From: Baffinella frigidus
Taxonomy: Eukaryota > Cryptophyceae > Cryptomonadales > Baffinellaceae
DNA length: 11,346 nucleotides
Direction: 5' to 3'
Assembly (NCBI GenBank): GCA_026770585.1
Contig: MU647409.1
Span: forward strand, 6,235-17,580
Shown: piece by piece, positions 6,563-10,553 of the stretch
Layout of the letters: the number at the start of each line of letters is the position of its first letter
Position numbering within the stretch: position 1 is the stretch's first letter
Notes under the pieces: model-generated
The model's input: the letters and a program-made list of their open reading frames with translations, nothing else
The model's database searches: none
What the model was told of the DNA's origin: nothing
Made by a program: the position numbers and the translations under genes

Positions 6563-9500
6563 TGGTTGAGGGTTGAGGGGAGGAGGGTCGGGAGGGGGTG
6601 GCGGTTGATACCGAGTTCTCAGAGAGGTCATCATCATCGTCGTCGCCACCATCGGCTGTCAAGATCTTGAACGACGAGTACACGAGGAACCCTGCTCAGC
6701 ACCGCGGTGTGCGACTTTTGAGCGCATAGCAACTTTTGAGCGCATAGCAACTTTTGAGCGCATAGCAACTTTTGAGCGCATAGCAACTTTTGAGCGCACA
6801 GCAACATTGAGCGCAACGACTTGGCGAGAAGATGGCGACTTTGGGCCATGTCGAGATCTTGAAACCCGGGACCCTGCGGGGGGTGGGTTGTTGTTTATGG
6901 TTTATGGTTTATGGTTTATGGTTTTTAGGTTCGTGTGTTACGGTTTAGGGTTTTGTGTTTAGGGTTTAGCTTTGACCCAGCGCCGTCCTGGACGAATCTC
7001 AAGAAACCATTTGGGCGCATAACTCAGCCACATTACACGAAGATATCTGTCAGCCACTTGACAAGAACTTCAACAAACTTCTGGGCGCAGAACTAAGCTA
7101 CGTCAAGAAGGTATCTATCAGCCATTTTCCAACAAGGTATCTCGACAAGCCCCGCCGAAGGGGTATTCCAAAACACTTGCTTATTTTAAAACTCCTACTT
7201 ATCACGTCCCCCCAGCCCTTGGCCAGCCTCGGGTGGGTGTGGGGGGGGCACGAGCAAAGAGGAGCAGGTCCAAAAATGGTGTCCAGGGTTCACGATTTGG
7301 GGCTTAGGATTGAGGGTTTGGAGGTTGAAGGGTTGACGGTGGGGGGAGCACCAGGGTTGAGGGTGGGGGGAGCACCAGTGAGGGTGGGGGGAGAACTTTG
7401 TGCTCCCAACTTTGCAAACAGGAGCTGCACCCCGCGGAACAGCTGGGTCGCCACACGCCCCGCCGACGGTCTTTACTAAAACACTTGCTTATTTTAAAAC
7501 TCCCTACGTGTCACGTCCCCCCCGCAACATGGGTAGAAGCGGACGCGACCCGGTACACACGCGTATAACCACGTTATAAAATAACCCCGTGTCCAGCCTG
7601 GGGTTGAGGGTGGGGGAAAGCACCAGCGAAGAGGAGAAGGACACCGCGGAACTGCTGGATAGCGACAAGCCCAGCCGTGATAAACGTCCCTGGTTTCGGG
7701 GTTCGGGTTTTGGGTTTCGGGATTCGGGTTTCGGGATTTTCGGCTTCGGTTTTCGGTTTTCTGGTACAGCGTTTCGGGTTTCGGGGTTCCGGGTTTCGGG
7801 TTTAGCGTTTCAGGTTCCGGGTTTCGGGTTCCGGGTTCCGGGTTCCGGGTTCCGGGTTTCGGTTTTCGGTTTCTGGTGTCGGGTTTCGGGTTCCGGGTTC
7901 CGGGTTCCGGGTTCCGGGTTCCGGTTTTCGCTTTTCGGTTTCTGGTGTCGGGTTTCGGGTTTCGGGTTCCTGGTTCCTGGTTTCCGGTTTCGGTTTTCGG
8001 TTTTCGGTTTTCGGTTTCTGGTGTCGGGTTCCGGGTTCCGGGTTCCCTAGGGATTAGGGTTGTGTACCTCTGATTCCTAGGGGTTAGGGGGTTGTGCCTC
8101 TGACCCCTAGGGGTTAAGGGGTTGTACCTCTCATCCCTAAGGATGGGGGTTGTGTACCTCTGGGGGCGATGGCGCGAGCGTTTCGGTTTTGGGTTTTGGG
8201 TTTTGGGTTTTCGGTCGGTCTTCGGGTTTCGTGGTGTGTACCTCTGAGGGCGATGGCGCCAGCGATTCCGGGTTTCCGAATTTCCGGATATAGGGTTTCG
8301 GGTTTCGGGTGTAAGGTTGCGTACCTCTGAGGGCGATTGCGCCGGCGATGCCGTAGGTCAGGACACGCTTCTGGAACTCCAAGGGTTCCGGGTTTCGGGT
8401 TTCCAGGTTTCCGGGTTTCGGGTTCCGGGTTCCGGGTTTCGGGTTTCCGGGTTTCCGAATTTCCAGATGTAGGGTTTCGGGTTTCGTGTTGCGCCAGCTA
8501 TTCGGTTTTTAATTTTTCGGGTTTCGGGTGTAAGGTTGCGTACCTCTGAGGGCGATTGCGCCGGCGATGCCGTAGGTCAGGACACGCTTCTGGAACTCAA
8601 GGGGAACCTGTTTCGGGTTTCGGTTTTAAGGCTGTGGGTTTAGGGTTTGGGGTGTGGGGGGTTCGGGTTTGGGGTTTGGGGAAAGGGGGGTGGGATTCCG
8701 TAGGTCAGGACACGCTTCTGGAACTCCAAGGGCACCTGTTTCGGGTTTGGGGTTTAGGGTTTGGGGTTTGGGGGGTTCGGGTTTGGGGTTTGGGGTTTGG
8801 GGTTTAGGGTTTGGGGTTGAGGGTTTAGTTTTGAGTTTTGAGGGTCTGGGGTTGTGGGGTTTAGGGTGTTCAGATTTTAGGGTTCAGGGTTCAGGGTTCA
8901 GGGTTCAGGGTTCAGGGTTCAGGGTGGAGGGCTTAAATCCTCAATTTGCTGATCGGGGTTTAGGGTTTGGGGTTAAGGATTTAAGGTTAAGGGCTTAGGG
9001 TTTGGGGTTTAGGTTTCAGGGTTTAAAGTTTAGGGTTTAGGGAGTGGGTCCTTGAAATACTTGGAAGAGCAGGATGAAGACAAAGAGGTTTCGGGTTTCG
9101 GGTTTCGGGTTTCAGGTTTCGGGTTTCGGGTAAGGGGTAAGGGGTAAGGGGTAAGGGGTAAGGGGGTGAGTATCCCTAGGGGTTAATAACCCTACCAGTA
9201 GGTTTAGGGTTCGGTGGGGTCACTAACCCTACTAACTTGTGGTTTAGTAGGGTTGCAGCGTTTAGAGTAGGGTTACTCACCCTACTAAATTAGGGTTAAG
9301 TAGGATTAGTTGCAGGGTTTAGTAGGATTGGTTGCAGGGTTTTGTAGGATTGCAGGGTTTAGTAGGGCGACTCACCCTACTAAATTAGGGTTTAGTAGGA
9401 TTACAGGGTTTAGTGGGGTCCCTAACCCTACTAACTTATGGTTTAGTAACTTATGGTTTAGTAGGGTTGCAGGGTTTAGTATGTTTTGTAGGGTTGCAGG

Positions 9501-10345
9501 GTTTAGTATGTTTTGTAGGGTTGCAGGGTTTAGTAGGGTTGCAGGGTCAAGGATAACTCACCCCTAAGGTCGAGGGGTTAGGGGTCGGGACCTTGAAATA
9601 TTTGAAGAGGAGGATGAAGACAAAGAGGTTGTCCACCGACAGCGACTCCTCAAGCACATACCTGCGGTTGATTAAAAAAATATTGTTATTAATTGTAAGA
9701 TATTATGAATTACTACAATTGTAATAATTTCAGGATCCTCAGGCCCGGATCAGTAATTATCTGATGTAGGGCCAGAACGCACGTGCAGTTGAATAAATCT
9801 CATCCGGACGAGTATTTCTGAAAAATACGATTTTGGGGATCTCCGATTCTATTTTGGTATATCTTAAGGCTATATAAATGAAGGCTAGATAGGCGACTGT
9901 CTTATTTCTACCCTTGAAGATACACCAAAATTGTATTTCTGAGAAATACTCGCCGGGATGAAATCAGCCCGGCTGATTTCGTGGGCCACTCGAGGCGGTT
10001 ATTCAGGGTTTATTGTAGGGTTTAGGGTTTAGGGGTTTGGGCTGATTTTGTTTATTAGTCCGGCAGAAAAAAATCAACCCGGCAGCCACTTCCCCCCACA
10101 TTTAGATTTTAAACAAAGGCCACGATTTGGGACACAAGATTCTGGGGGAACATGGAGGAAGGAGCATGCATAGCGGAGGGCTTGGGGCTTGGGGTTTGGG
10201 GTTCAGTGTTTGGGGTTGGGGTTTGGGGTTTGGGGTATGGGGTTTGGGGTGTGGGGTGTGGGGTTTGGGGTTTAGGGTTTGGGGTTTGGGGTTTGGGGTG
10301 TACCCAGTAAAAAACTCGACCATCGAGGCCTGTCCAAGCGTTGCC
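2523..10345 (-). CDS. TERC: TerC-family integral membrane protein (thylakoid TERC-like), spliced, 5' end not found
   Basis: Minus-strand gene of eleven joined exons: 10345-10304, 9661-9592, 8607-8544, 7689-7624, 6691-6612, 5661-5593, 5369-5259, 5082-5020, 3719-3671, 3142-3075, 2612-2523. Every intron is GT-AG, and the codons run through all junctions without a stop, giving about 256 residues. In order they show [39 protein letters not shown] with an acidic loop [13 protein letters not shown], the second signature [53 protein letters not shown], and a short charged tail. These are the conserved blocks of TerC, a polytopic membrane family whose bacterial members (TerC, Alx) act in tellurite resistance and manganese efflux; Arabidopsis TERC is needed for thylakoid biogenesis. 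The aspartates in SVDN and EISD/AVDS are the likely metal or proton sites. The N-terminal transit peptide and first helix are missing from this model. Family assignment is firm; plastid location is inferred. Confidence 0.88.
2640..2735. repeat. AT-rich ATT block, intron j-k
   Basis: TTATTATTATTATT-like low-complexity DNA just upstream (in transcript sense) of the terminal exon. A similar AT-rich block at 2876-2930 sits upstream of the duplicate terminal exon, so block and exon seem to have been copied as a unit. Confidence 0.8.
2737..2800 (+). repeat. Degenerate TTTAGGG repeats, intron j-k
   Basis: GGGTTTAGGG and TTAAGGG/TTCAAGG variants, G-strand on plus. A short related run is at 2925-2965 and another (TTTCGGG) at 3041-3070 beside the exon j donor. 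Confidence 0.85.
2769..2855 (-). pseudogene. Duplicate terminal exon, possible alternative 3' exon
   Basis: After acceptor CCACACAG the minus strand reads [17 protein letters not shown], the same helix as exon k, then departs into repeat-derived [11 protein letters not shown] and a TAA at 2769-2771. It is phase-compatible with exon j. Homology to exon k spans 2806-2855; five of six base differences are synonymous. There is no donor, so it can only be skipped or used as a last exon. Transcript evidence would decide. Confidence 0.7.
3075..3142 (-). CDS. TERC: TERC exon j: [14 protein letters not shown]
   Basis: A 68-nt exon after acceptor CTCCTCAG and before donor GTAAAC. Its first two bases complete the Gly codon opened in exon i. 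It encodes [20 protein letters not shown] and AE, the VLGFxGxKMI helix of TerC. Confidence 0.9.
3147..3400 (+). repeat. Telomere-like TTTGGGG/TTCGGG array, intron i-j
   Basis: Mixed TTTGGGG, TTTCGGG, TTAGGG and GTGTGGGG repeats interrupted by two GCCGAGAAGAGGG pieces. Long G-runs end it near 3400. Confidence 0.88.
3325..3360 (-). repeat. Acceptor-side fragment of exon j
   Basis: Minus strand CCCTCTTCTCGGCAGGGCTA resembles the exon j acceptor CCCTCTCCTCAGGGCTCG, with only a few exon bases before diverging. A second, weaker copy lies at 3217-3240. Both are upstream of exon j, as the 5'-part rule predicts. Confidence 0.55.
3484..3498 (-). repeat. Donor-only stump of exon i
   Basis: Plus GGGGGGGGCGTACC repeats the donor flank of exon i at 3660-3671 (GGGGGGCGTACC), downstream of the exon in transcript sense. 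Only the junction bases are preserved. Confidence 0.6.
3499..3660. repeat. TTTAGGG array with local head-to-head inversion
   Basis: 3499-3525 reads CCCTGAACCCTAAACCCTGAACC (C-strand on plus); from 3530 the orientation switches to GGGTTTAGGG, which runs with variants (TTTAGTG, GGTTTTA) to 3656. This is one of few places where polarity reverses. Confidence 0.9.
3671..3719 (-). CDS. TERC: TERC exon i: [16 protein letters not shown]
   Basis: A 49-nt exon after acceptor GTGGCAG and before donor GTACGC. It encodes [16 protein letters not shown] plus one base of the next Gly. The LEYLxPA motif leads into the following helix in the family. Confidence 0.87.
3747..3900 (+). repeat. Tandem repeat of AACTTACGGGTACGACTGTC
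   Basis: About seven imperfect units of 17-20 bp: two exact 20-mers, two of 17 bp with GGAACGACTGGC, then degenerate ones. It lies in intron h-i close to the exon i acceptor. Confidence 0.9.
4005..4055 (+). repeat. Short TTTAGGG/TTCAGGG run
   Basis: Five or six heptamers in intron h-i, between unique sequence on both sides. Confidence 0.9.
4081..4215. repeat. TATCTTAGCCTCGAG direct and inverted repeats
   Basis: CTATCTTAGCCTCGAG occurs near 4082 and again near 4168, with inverted GAGGCTAAGATAGG copies between (4133-4162) and a hairpin GCCTCGAG...CTCGAGGC at 4176-4204. It borders the foldback at 4223 and may be an older element into which that one inserted. Confidence 0.7.
4223..4372. mobile_element. 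Near-perfect foldback element, GACT flanks
   Basis: A 150-bp element with two 67-bp arms (4223-4289, 4306-4372) that are reverse complements with four mismatches around a 16-bp loop. The ends are TTATCTCA...TGAGATAA. GACT lies directly on both sides (4219-4222, 4373-4376), a possible 4-bp target duplication. Each arm also contains its own small hairpin (AACGAGTT...AACTCGTT). No ORF; non-autonomous MITE-like insertion in intron h-i. Confidence 0.85.
4475..4712. mobile_element. MITE-like inverted repeat with TA flanks
   Basis: A 238-bp element in intron h-i. The left arm TTGTAGAATTCGGGATGGCT, followed by TGGATT and GGGTCGGGTTGGG, matches the reverse complement of the right arm at 4668-4712 (AGCCAACCCGAATTCTACAA at its end). 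TA precedes and follows it (4473-4474, 4713-4714), as with Tc1/mariner target duplication. The interior has no coding potential I can support. Confidence 0.78.
4832..4873. repeat. Perfect 16-bp-arm hairpin
   Basis: TTGGTCACGTATCTCG, a 10-nt loop CGGAATTCCT, then CGAGATACGTGACCAA. Located in intron h-i; possibly a very small foldback. Confidence 0.9.
4875..5012. other. Unique intron sequence
   Basis: Non-repetitive intron h-i sequence just downstream (transcript sense) of exon h; nothing recognised in it. Confidence 0.6.
5020..5082 (-). CDS. TERC: TERC exon h: [15 protein letters not shown]
   Basis: A 63-nt exon (21 codons, phase 0) after acceptor CGTGCAG and before donor GTTAGG. It encodes [20 protein letters not shown] and Gln, a near-invariant TerC block directly after FGVT in all relatives. 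Confidence 0.92.
5091..5250 (+). repeat. TTTAGGG/TTTGGGG array filling intron g-h
   Basis: Almost the entire 176-bp intron between exons g and h is GGGTTTAGGG and GGGTTTGGGG repeats with a GTGGAGG interruption repeated twice. Confidence 0.95.
5259..5369 (-). CDS. TERC: TERC exon g: second signature [14 protein letters not shown]
   Basis: A 111-nt exon (37 codons, phase 0), the longest seen, after acceptor ACTCAG and before donor GTCTCA. It encodes [18 protein letters not shown], then [19 protein letters not shown]. This is the most diagnostic TerC block, with the paired acidic residues of ISD and AVDS inside a membrane helix. Confidence 0.93.
5383..5502 (+). repeat. TTTAGGG array, intron f-g
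   Basis: Canonical TTTAGGG copies at both ends with degenerate units (TTGAGAG, TATGGATTGAGGGG) in the middle. Confidence 0.93.
5515..5587. repeat. CTAG microsatellite with duplicated GGGCGGGAAA flanks
   Basis: CTAGCTAGCTAGCTAG at 5539-5554, flanked by GGGCGGGAAAGCTATC on one side and AGCTATCGGGCGGGAAAAG on the other. It abuts the donor of exon f. Confidence 0.88.
5593..5661 (-). CDS. TERC: TERC exon f: [23 protein letters not shown]
   Basis: A 69-nt exon (23 codons, phase 0 at both ends) after acceptor GAACAG and before donor GTCCAC. It encodes the loop that in relatives reads K...IPVTDxYDGxxFFT; here [18 protein letters not shown]. Confidence 0.88.
5680..5850 (+). repeat. AT-rich block then TTTGGGG/GGGGTTAGG array, intron e-f
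   Basis: ATTATTTACTATCTATTATT-like DNA (5680-5733) next to the exon f acceptor, then GGGTTTGGGG and GGGGGTTAGG units to 5846. The AT-rich block recurs at 5905-5968 next to the duplicated exon fragment. Confidence 0.85.
5848..5903 (-). pseudogene. Upstream 5'-part copy of exon f
   Basis: Minus strand: acceptor CACGAACAG then [14 protein letters not shown] and an in-frame TAA. One base differs from exon f over ~55 bp (a synonymous GGC/GGG), so the copy is recent. It breaks where exon f continues TYDKDN, lacks a donor, and would truncate the protein if used. Confidence 0.9.
5990..6135 (+). repeat. Degenerate TTTGGGG/TTTAGGG array
   Basis: Mixed GGTTTGAGG, TTTGGAA, GGGTTTTGGG and TTCAGGG units in intron e-f, following AT-rich sequence at 5905-5968. 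Confidence 0.85.
6164..6194. repeat. Perfect 15-bp-arm palindrome at insertion edge
   Basis: GAGTTCTCAGAGATG, one base, CATCTCTGAGAACTC. One arm is the exon-e-derived SENS codons; the other is an inverted copy at the edge of the inserted DNA. Confidence 0.93.
6194..6380 (+). repeat. 97-bp tandem duplication inside the insertion
   Basis: Two almost identical units start at 6194 and 6291, each with CTTGTGTGTGTGGCC, TATATATG, GGACGGCTTATTTGGACG and paired TTTTTGTACCGG/TTTTTGTACCG motifs. The identity implies a recent duplication. Confidence 0.93.
6498..6582 (+). repeat. TTGAGGG/TTGATGG array
   Basis: Eleven or so heptamers of GGGTTGA, two with TGATGG, in intron e-f beside exon e. The same variant as at 1-100 but nowhere else as pure. 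Confidence 0.93.
6612..6691 (-). CDS. TERC: TERC exon e: LVYSSFK and acidic loop
   Basis: An 80-nt exon after acceptor GAGCAG and before donor GTATCA, encoding [15 protein letters not shown], then six Asp and LSENS. The YSSFK block followed by an acidic stretch and L-S-(E/D)-N is typical of plant TERC at the cytosolic/stromal loop. It ends on a codon boundary. Confidence 0.88.
6710..6838 (+). repeat. 18-bp tandem repeat CAACTTTTGAGCGCATAG
   Basis: Four exact units plus edge variants, degrading after 6790 into TGAGCGCACAG and TTGAGCGCAACGAC. It is right upstream of the exon e acceptor. The multiple-of-three period keeps a minus-strand frame open, but this is not coding evidence. Confidence 0.93.
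6848..6877 (-). pseudogene. Upstream 5'-part copy of exon e
   Basis: Minus strand GCAGGGTCCCGGGTTTCAAG then ATCTCGACA resembles the exon e start GCAGGGTTCCTCGTG...TTCAAGATCTTGACA with an internal deletion of about eight bases. Acceptor kept, 3' part and donor absent. Confidence 0.65.
6890..6970 (+). repeat. TTTATGG and TTTAGGG repeats
   Basis: Four GGTTTAT units (6894-6922) then degenerate TTTAGGG units to 6969, in intron d-e. Confidence 0.88.
7013..7148 (+). repeat. Imperfect ~69-bp direct repeat
   Basis: GGGCGCATAACTCAGCCACA...GAAGATATCTGTCAGCCA (7013-7059) and GGGCGCAGAACTAAGCTACG...AAGGTATCTATCAGCCA (7082-7122). Non-telomeric intron d-e sequence. Confidence 0.75.
7248..7272 (-). pseudogene. 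Downstream 3'-part copy of exon d (short)
   Basis: Minus GGACCTGCTCCTCTTTGCTC then GTGCC parallels exon d GTCCTTCTCCTCTTCGCTG with its GTGC donor: LLLFA retained, most base changes at third positions. Confidence 0.7.
7337..7395 (-). repeat. Donor-side stumps of exon d
   Basis: GGTGGGGGGAGCACCAG occurs at 7338-7354 and 7363-7378, with a third partial at 7383-7394. This matches the donor flank of exon d (GTGGGGGAAAGCACCAGC, 7610-7627); period about 24 bp. Confidence 0.7.
7411..7462 (-). pseudogene. Downstream copy of exon d, [18 protein letters not shown]
   Basis: Minus strand encodes [18 protein letters not shown] against [18 protein letters not shown] in exon d. By hand about seven codons differ only at a synonymous third base and four change the residue. 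No acceptor of the right phase (only TTTTAG followed by a stop, or AAAG) and no GT donor, so not usable now. Confidence 0.78.
7624..7689 (-). CDS. TERC: TERC exon d: [18 protein letters not shown]
   Basis: A 66-nt exon after acceptor GAAACCAG and before donor GTGCTT. Its first two bases complete a Gly codon begun in exon c. It encodes [21 protein letters not shown] plus one base, matching the place of the family helix between LTYGIAGA and LLYSSFK. Sequence match is weaker than for neighbouring exons, but phase and position fit exactly. Confidence 0.8.
7691..8047 (+). repeat. TTTCGGG/TTCCGGG higher-order array, intron c-d
   Basis: About 50 heptamers of TTTCGGG and TTCCGGG with a spacer TTTCGGTTTCTGGTGTCGGG recurring at roughly 7858, 7928 and 7998, a ~70-bp higher-order period. 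It starts directly at the exon d acceptor. Confidence 0.93.
8050..8180 (-). repeat. 30-bp array of exon c donor stumps
   Basis: Four tandem units of about 30 bp (TGTACCTCTGATTCCTAGGG-like, starting near 8062, 8091, 8122 and 8152), each with the minus-strand donor core AGAGGTAC or a mutated form. The last leads into a short exon copy (8158-8180) reading ARAIAPR, diverged from AGAIALR. Confidence 0.88.
8242..8267 (-). pseudogene. Downstream 3'-part copy of exon c, IAGAIALR
   Basis: Minus ATCGCTGGCGCCATCGCCCT then CAGAG with donor GTACAC. Differs from exon c by two synonymous bases; the 5' two thirds are missing. Confidence 0.88.
8325..8385 (-). pseudogene. Downstream nearly full copy of exon c, acceptor lost
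   Basis: Minus strand encodes [19 protein letters not shown] with donor GTACGC, 219 bp downstream of exon c and identical over most of its length. The acceptor CAGGTTCC is replaced by repeat (CCGGAACCC). Use would require a cryptic GGAG or CCAG acceptor. Confidence 0.9.
8491..8503 (-). repeat. Tiny exon c fragment
   Basis: GCGCCAGCTATTC resembles GCGCCAGCGATTC of the copy at 8254-8266, embedded in TTTCGGG repeats with no flanking junction. Confidence 0.5.
8544..8607 (-). CDS. TERC: TERC exon c: [11 protein letters not shown]
   Basis: A 64-nt exon after acceptor GAAACAG and before donor GTACGC, encoding [20 protein letters not shown] and Arg plus one base. It continues exon b as FKYFK-VPLEF, the order seen in plant TERC. 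Of the copies of this exon in the region it is the only one with both an acceptor and a donor, so it was chosen as the working one. Confidence 0.87.
8612..9048 (+). repeat. TTTGGGG, TTCAGGG and TTTAGGG arrays, intron b-c
   Basis: TTTGGGG-rich from 8640 to 8815, pure TTCAGGG at 8879-8922, then mixed TTTAGGG and TTAAGGG to 9040. Each variant is locally homogeneous. Confidence 0.92.
8695..8735 (-). pseudogene. Upstream 5'-part copy of exon c
   Basis: Acceptor GAAACAG then [14 protein letters not shown], breaking after TACGGAATC into G-rich repeat with no donor. Valine and leucine codons differ synonymously from exon c (GTG/GTT, TTG/CTT). The copy at 8325-8385 shares the TTGGAG spelling, so exon c itself may be the more diverged copy. 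Confidence 0.9.
9049..9090 (-). pseudogene. Downstream 3'-part copy of exon b, frameshifted
   Basis: Minus AACCTCTTTGTCTTCATCCT then GCTCTTCCAAGTATTTCAAG matches the NLFVFILLF part of exon b with one inserted base after CTCTTC; the donor GT is changed to GA. The SVD-encoding 5' part is missing. Confidence 0.9.
9083..9168 (+). repeat. TTTCGGG then GGGTAAG arrays
   Basis: Six TTTCGGG-type units followed by five GGGTAAG units. Confidence 0.93.
9170..9572. repeat. CCCTACTAA/TTAGTAGGG array in both orientations
   Basis: Units GGGTTTAGTAGGGTTGCA and inverted CACCCTACTAAATTAGGG alternate, giving many small hairpins and CTAACCCTACTAACTT stretches. The higher-order unit with GTATGTTTTGTAGGGTTGCA is repeated exactly at 9478-9530. 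It ends next to the exon b donor. Confidence 0.9.
9592..9661 (-). CDS. TERC: TERC exon b: first signature SVDNLFVF
   Basis: A 70-nt exon after acceptor ACCGCAG and before donor GTCCCG. It encodes [15 protein letters not shown] followed by ILLFKYFK, a signature helix of the TerC family. The aspartate and asparagine of SVDN are invariant in family members I know. It ends on a codon boundary. Confidence 0.9.
9670..9735. repeat. AT-rich imperfect hairpin, intron a-b
   Basis: TTATTAATTGTA pairs with TACAATTGTAATAA across TATTATGAATTAC, immediately upstream (transcript sense) of the exon b acceptor. Confidence 0.7.
9800..9961. mobile_element. MITE-like inverted repeat, intron a-b
   Basis: A 162-bp element. 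The left arm TCATCCGGACGAGTATTTCT then GAAAAATACGATTTTGG is reverse-complementary to the right arm ending AGAAATACTCGCCGGGATGA, about 45 bp each with scattered mismatches. The interior includes TATATAAATGAAGG. No clear target duplication. Confidence 0.75.
9960..9980. repeat. GAAATCAGCC-C-GGCTGATTTC palindrome
   Basis: Perfect 10-bp arms with a one-base centre at the right edge of the 9800-9961 element. A related GGCTGATTTTG occurs near 10040. Confidence 0.9.
10008..10300 (+). repeat. TTTAGGG run and TTTGGGG array, intron a-b
   Basis: Short TTTAGGG run at 10015-10036; after unique sequence, a TTTGGGG array with GTGTGGGG variants from 10178 to 10300 ends on the donor of exon a. Confidence 0.92.
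10304..10345 (-). CDS. TERC: TERC exon a (first exon recognised)
   Basis: A 42-nt exon between acceptor CTAAACCAG and donor GTACAC. It encodes [14 protein letters not shown] and starts and ends inside codons. The last two bases (GG) join the first base of the next exon to make Gly in EFFTGY. Its first base completes a codon begun in an upstream exon that I could not identify, so this is an internal exon, not the start. Confidence 0.82.
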
Positions 10346-10400
10346 CTGGTTTAGGGTTTAGTGTTTAGGTTTTAGGTTTTAGGTCAGGGTTTAACATGGA
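10346..10400 (+). repeat. TTTAGGG/GTTTTAG repeats upstream of exon a
   Basis: Adjacent to the exon a acceptor; last block with G-strand on plus before polarity reverses. Confidence 0.88.
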
Positions 10401-10439
10401 ATCTCTTCCAAGTGGTACCCTGAATTTGGAGCGTTCTTT

Positions 10440-10553
10440 GGTCAGCTGCCGTATACCTTTACCCTAAAACCTAAAACCCTTAACACTCAAGGTCCCTTGA
10501 CCCGAAACCCAAAAGGTCGGCGCATCAACTGGTTAGCTTCCGCACACCTTTCT
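10440..10553 (-). repeat. Diverged repeat pair, possible remnant of a missing 5' exon
   Basis: Minus strand AAAGGTATACGGCAGCTGAC (10442-10461) and AAAGGTGTGCGGAAGCTAAC (10531-10550) differ at four of 20 bases. Nearby minus frames include GESVRK before a GTGTGC donor-like site, faintly like the SVRxV segment before the first helix of plant TERC. The phase needed by exon a is not met directly, so I do not call an exon. Confidence 0.35.

Larger units (their letters stand above)
7151..7523 (+). repeat. 310-bp spaced direct repeat in intron d-e
   Basis: 7151-7212 and 7461-7523 share CGCCGA, ACACTTGCTTATTTTAAAAC and TCACGTCCCCCC. Homology then continues to an exon-d-like end (7248-7272 against 7624-7635), so the duplicated unit included the 3' part of exon d. 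Confidence 0.8.
8185..8540 (+). repeat. TTTTGGG/TTTCGGG/TTCCGGG blocks between exon c copies
   Basis: GGGTTTTGGG units at 8186-8208; TTTCCGAATTTCC plus TATAGGGTTTCGGG at 8270-8308, and again with small changes at 8449-8487. These show that intron repeats were duplicated with the exon pieces. Confidence 0.88.

Noticed and set aside
6314-6683. Minus-strand frames with PQPSTLN repeats
   Set aside because: Only the YSSFK...SENS part (exon e) is genuine; the rest is read-through into the CCCTCAA array and the duplicated fragment.
6634-6849. Minus-strand frame with LLCAQK repeats
   Set aside because: The 18-bp tandem repeat is a multiple of three and stop-free in this frame; no family match, and it lies in intron d-e.
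7589-8050. 153-codon plus-strand open frame rich in GFRVPGS
   Set aside because: A heptamer read three times gives a 7-residue repeat, and TTTCGGG/TTCCGGG has no stop in any plus frame. The protein is an artefact of the array.
8337-8998. Plus-strand frames starting [14 protein letters not shown] and G-F-rich frames
   Set aside because: They are the antisense of TERC exon c copies followed by translated heptamers.
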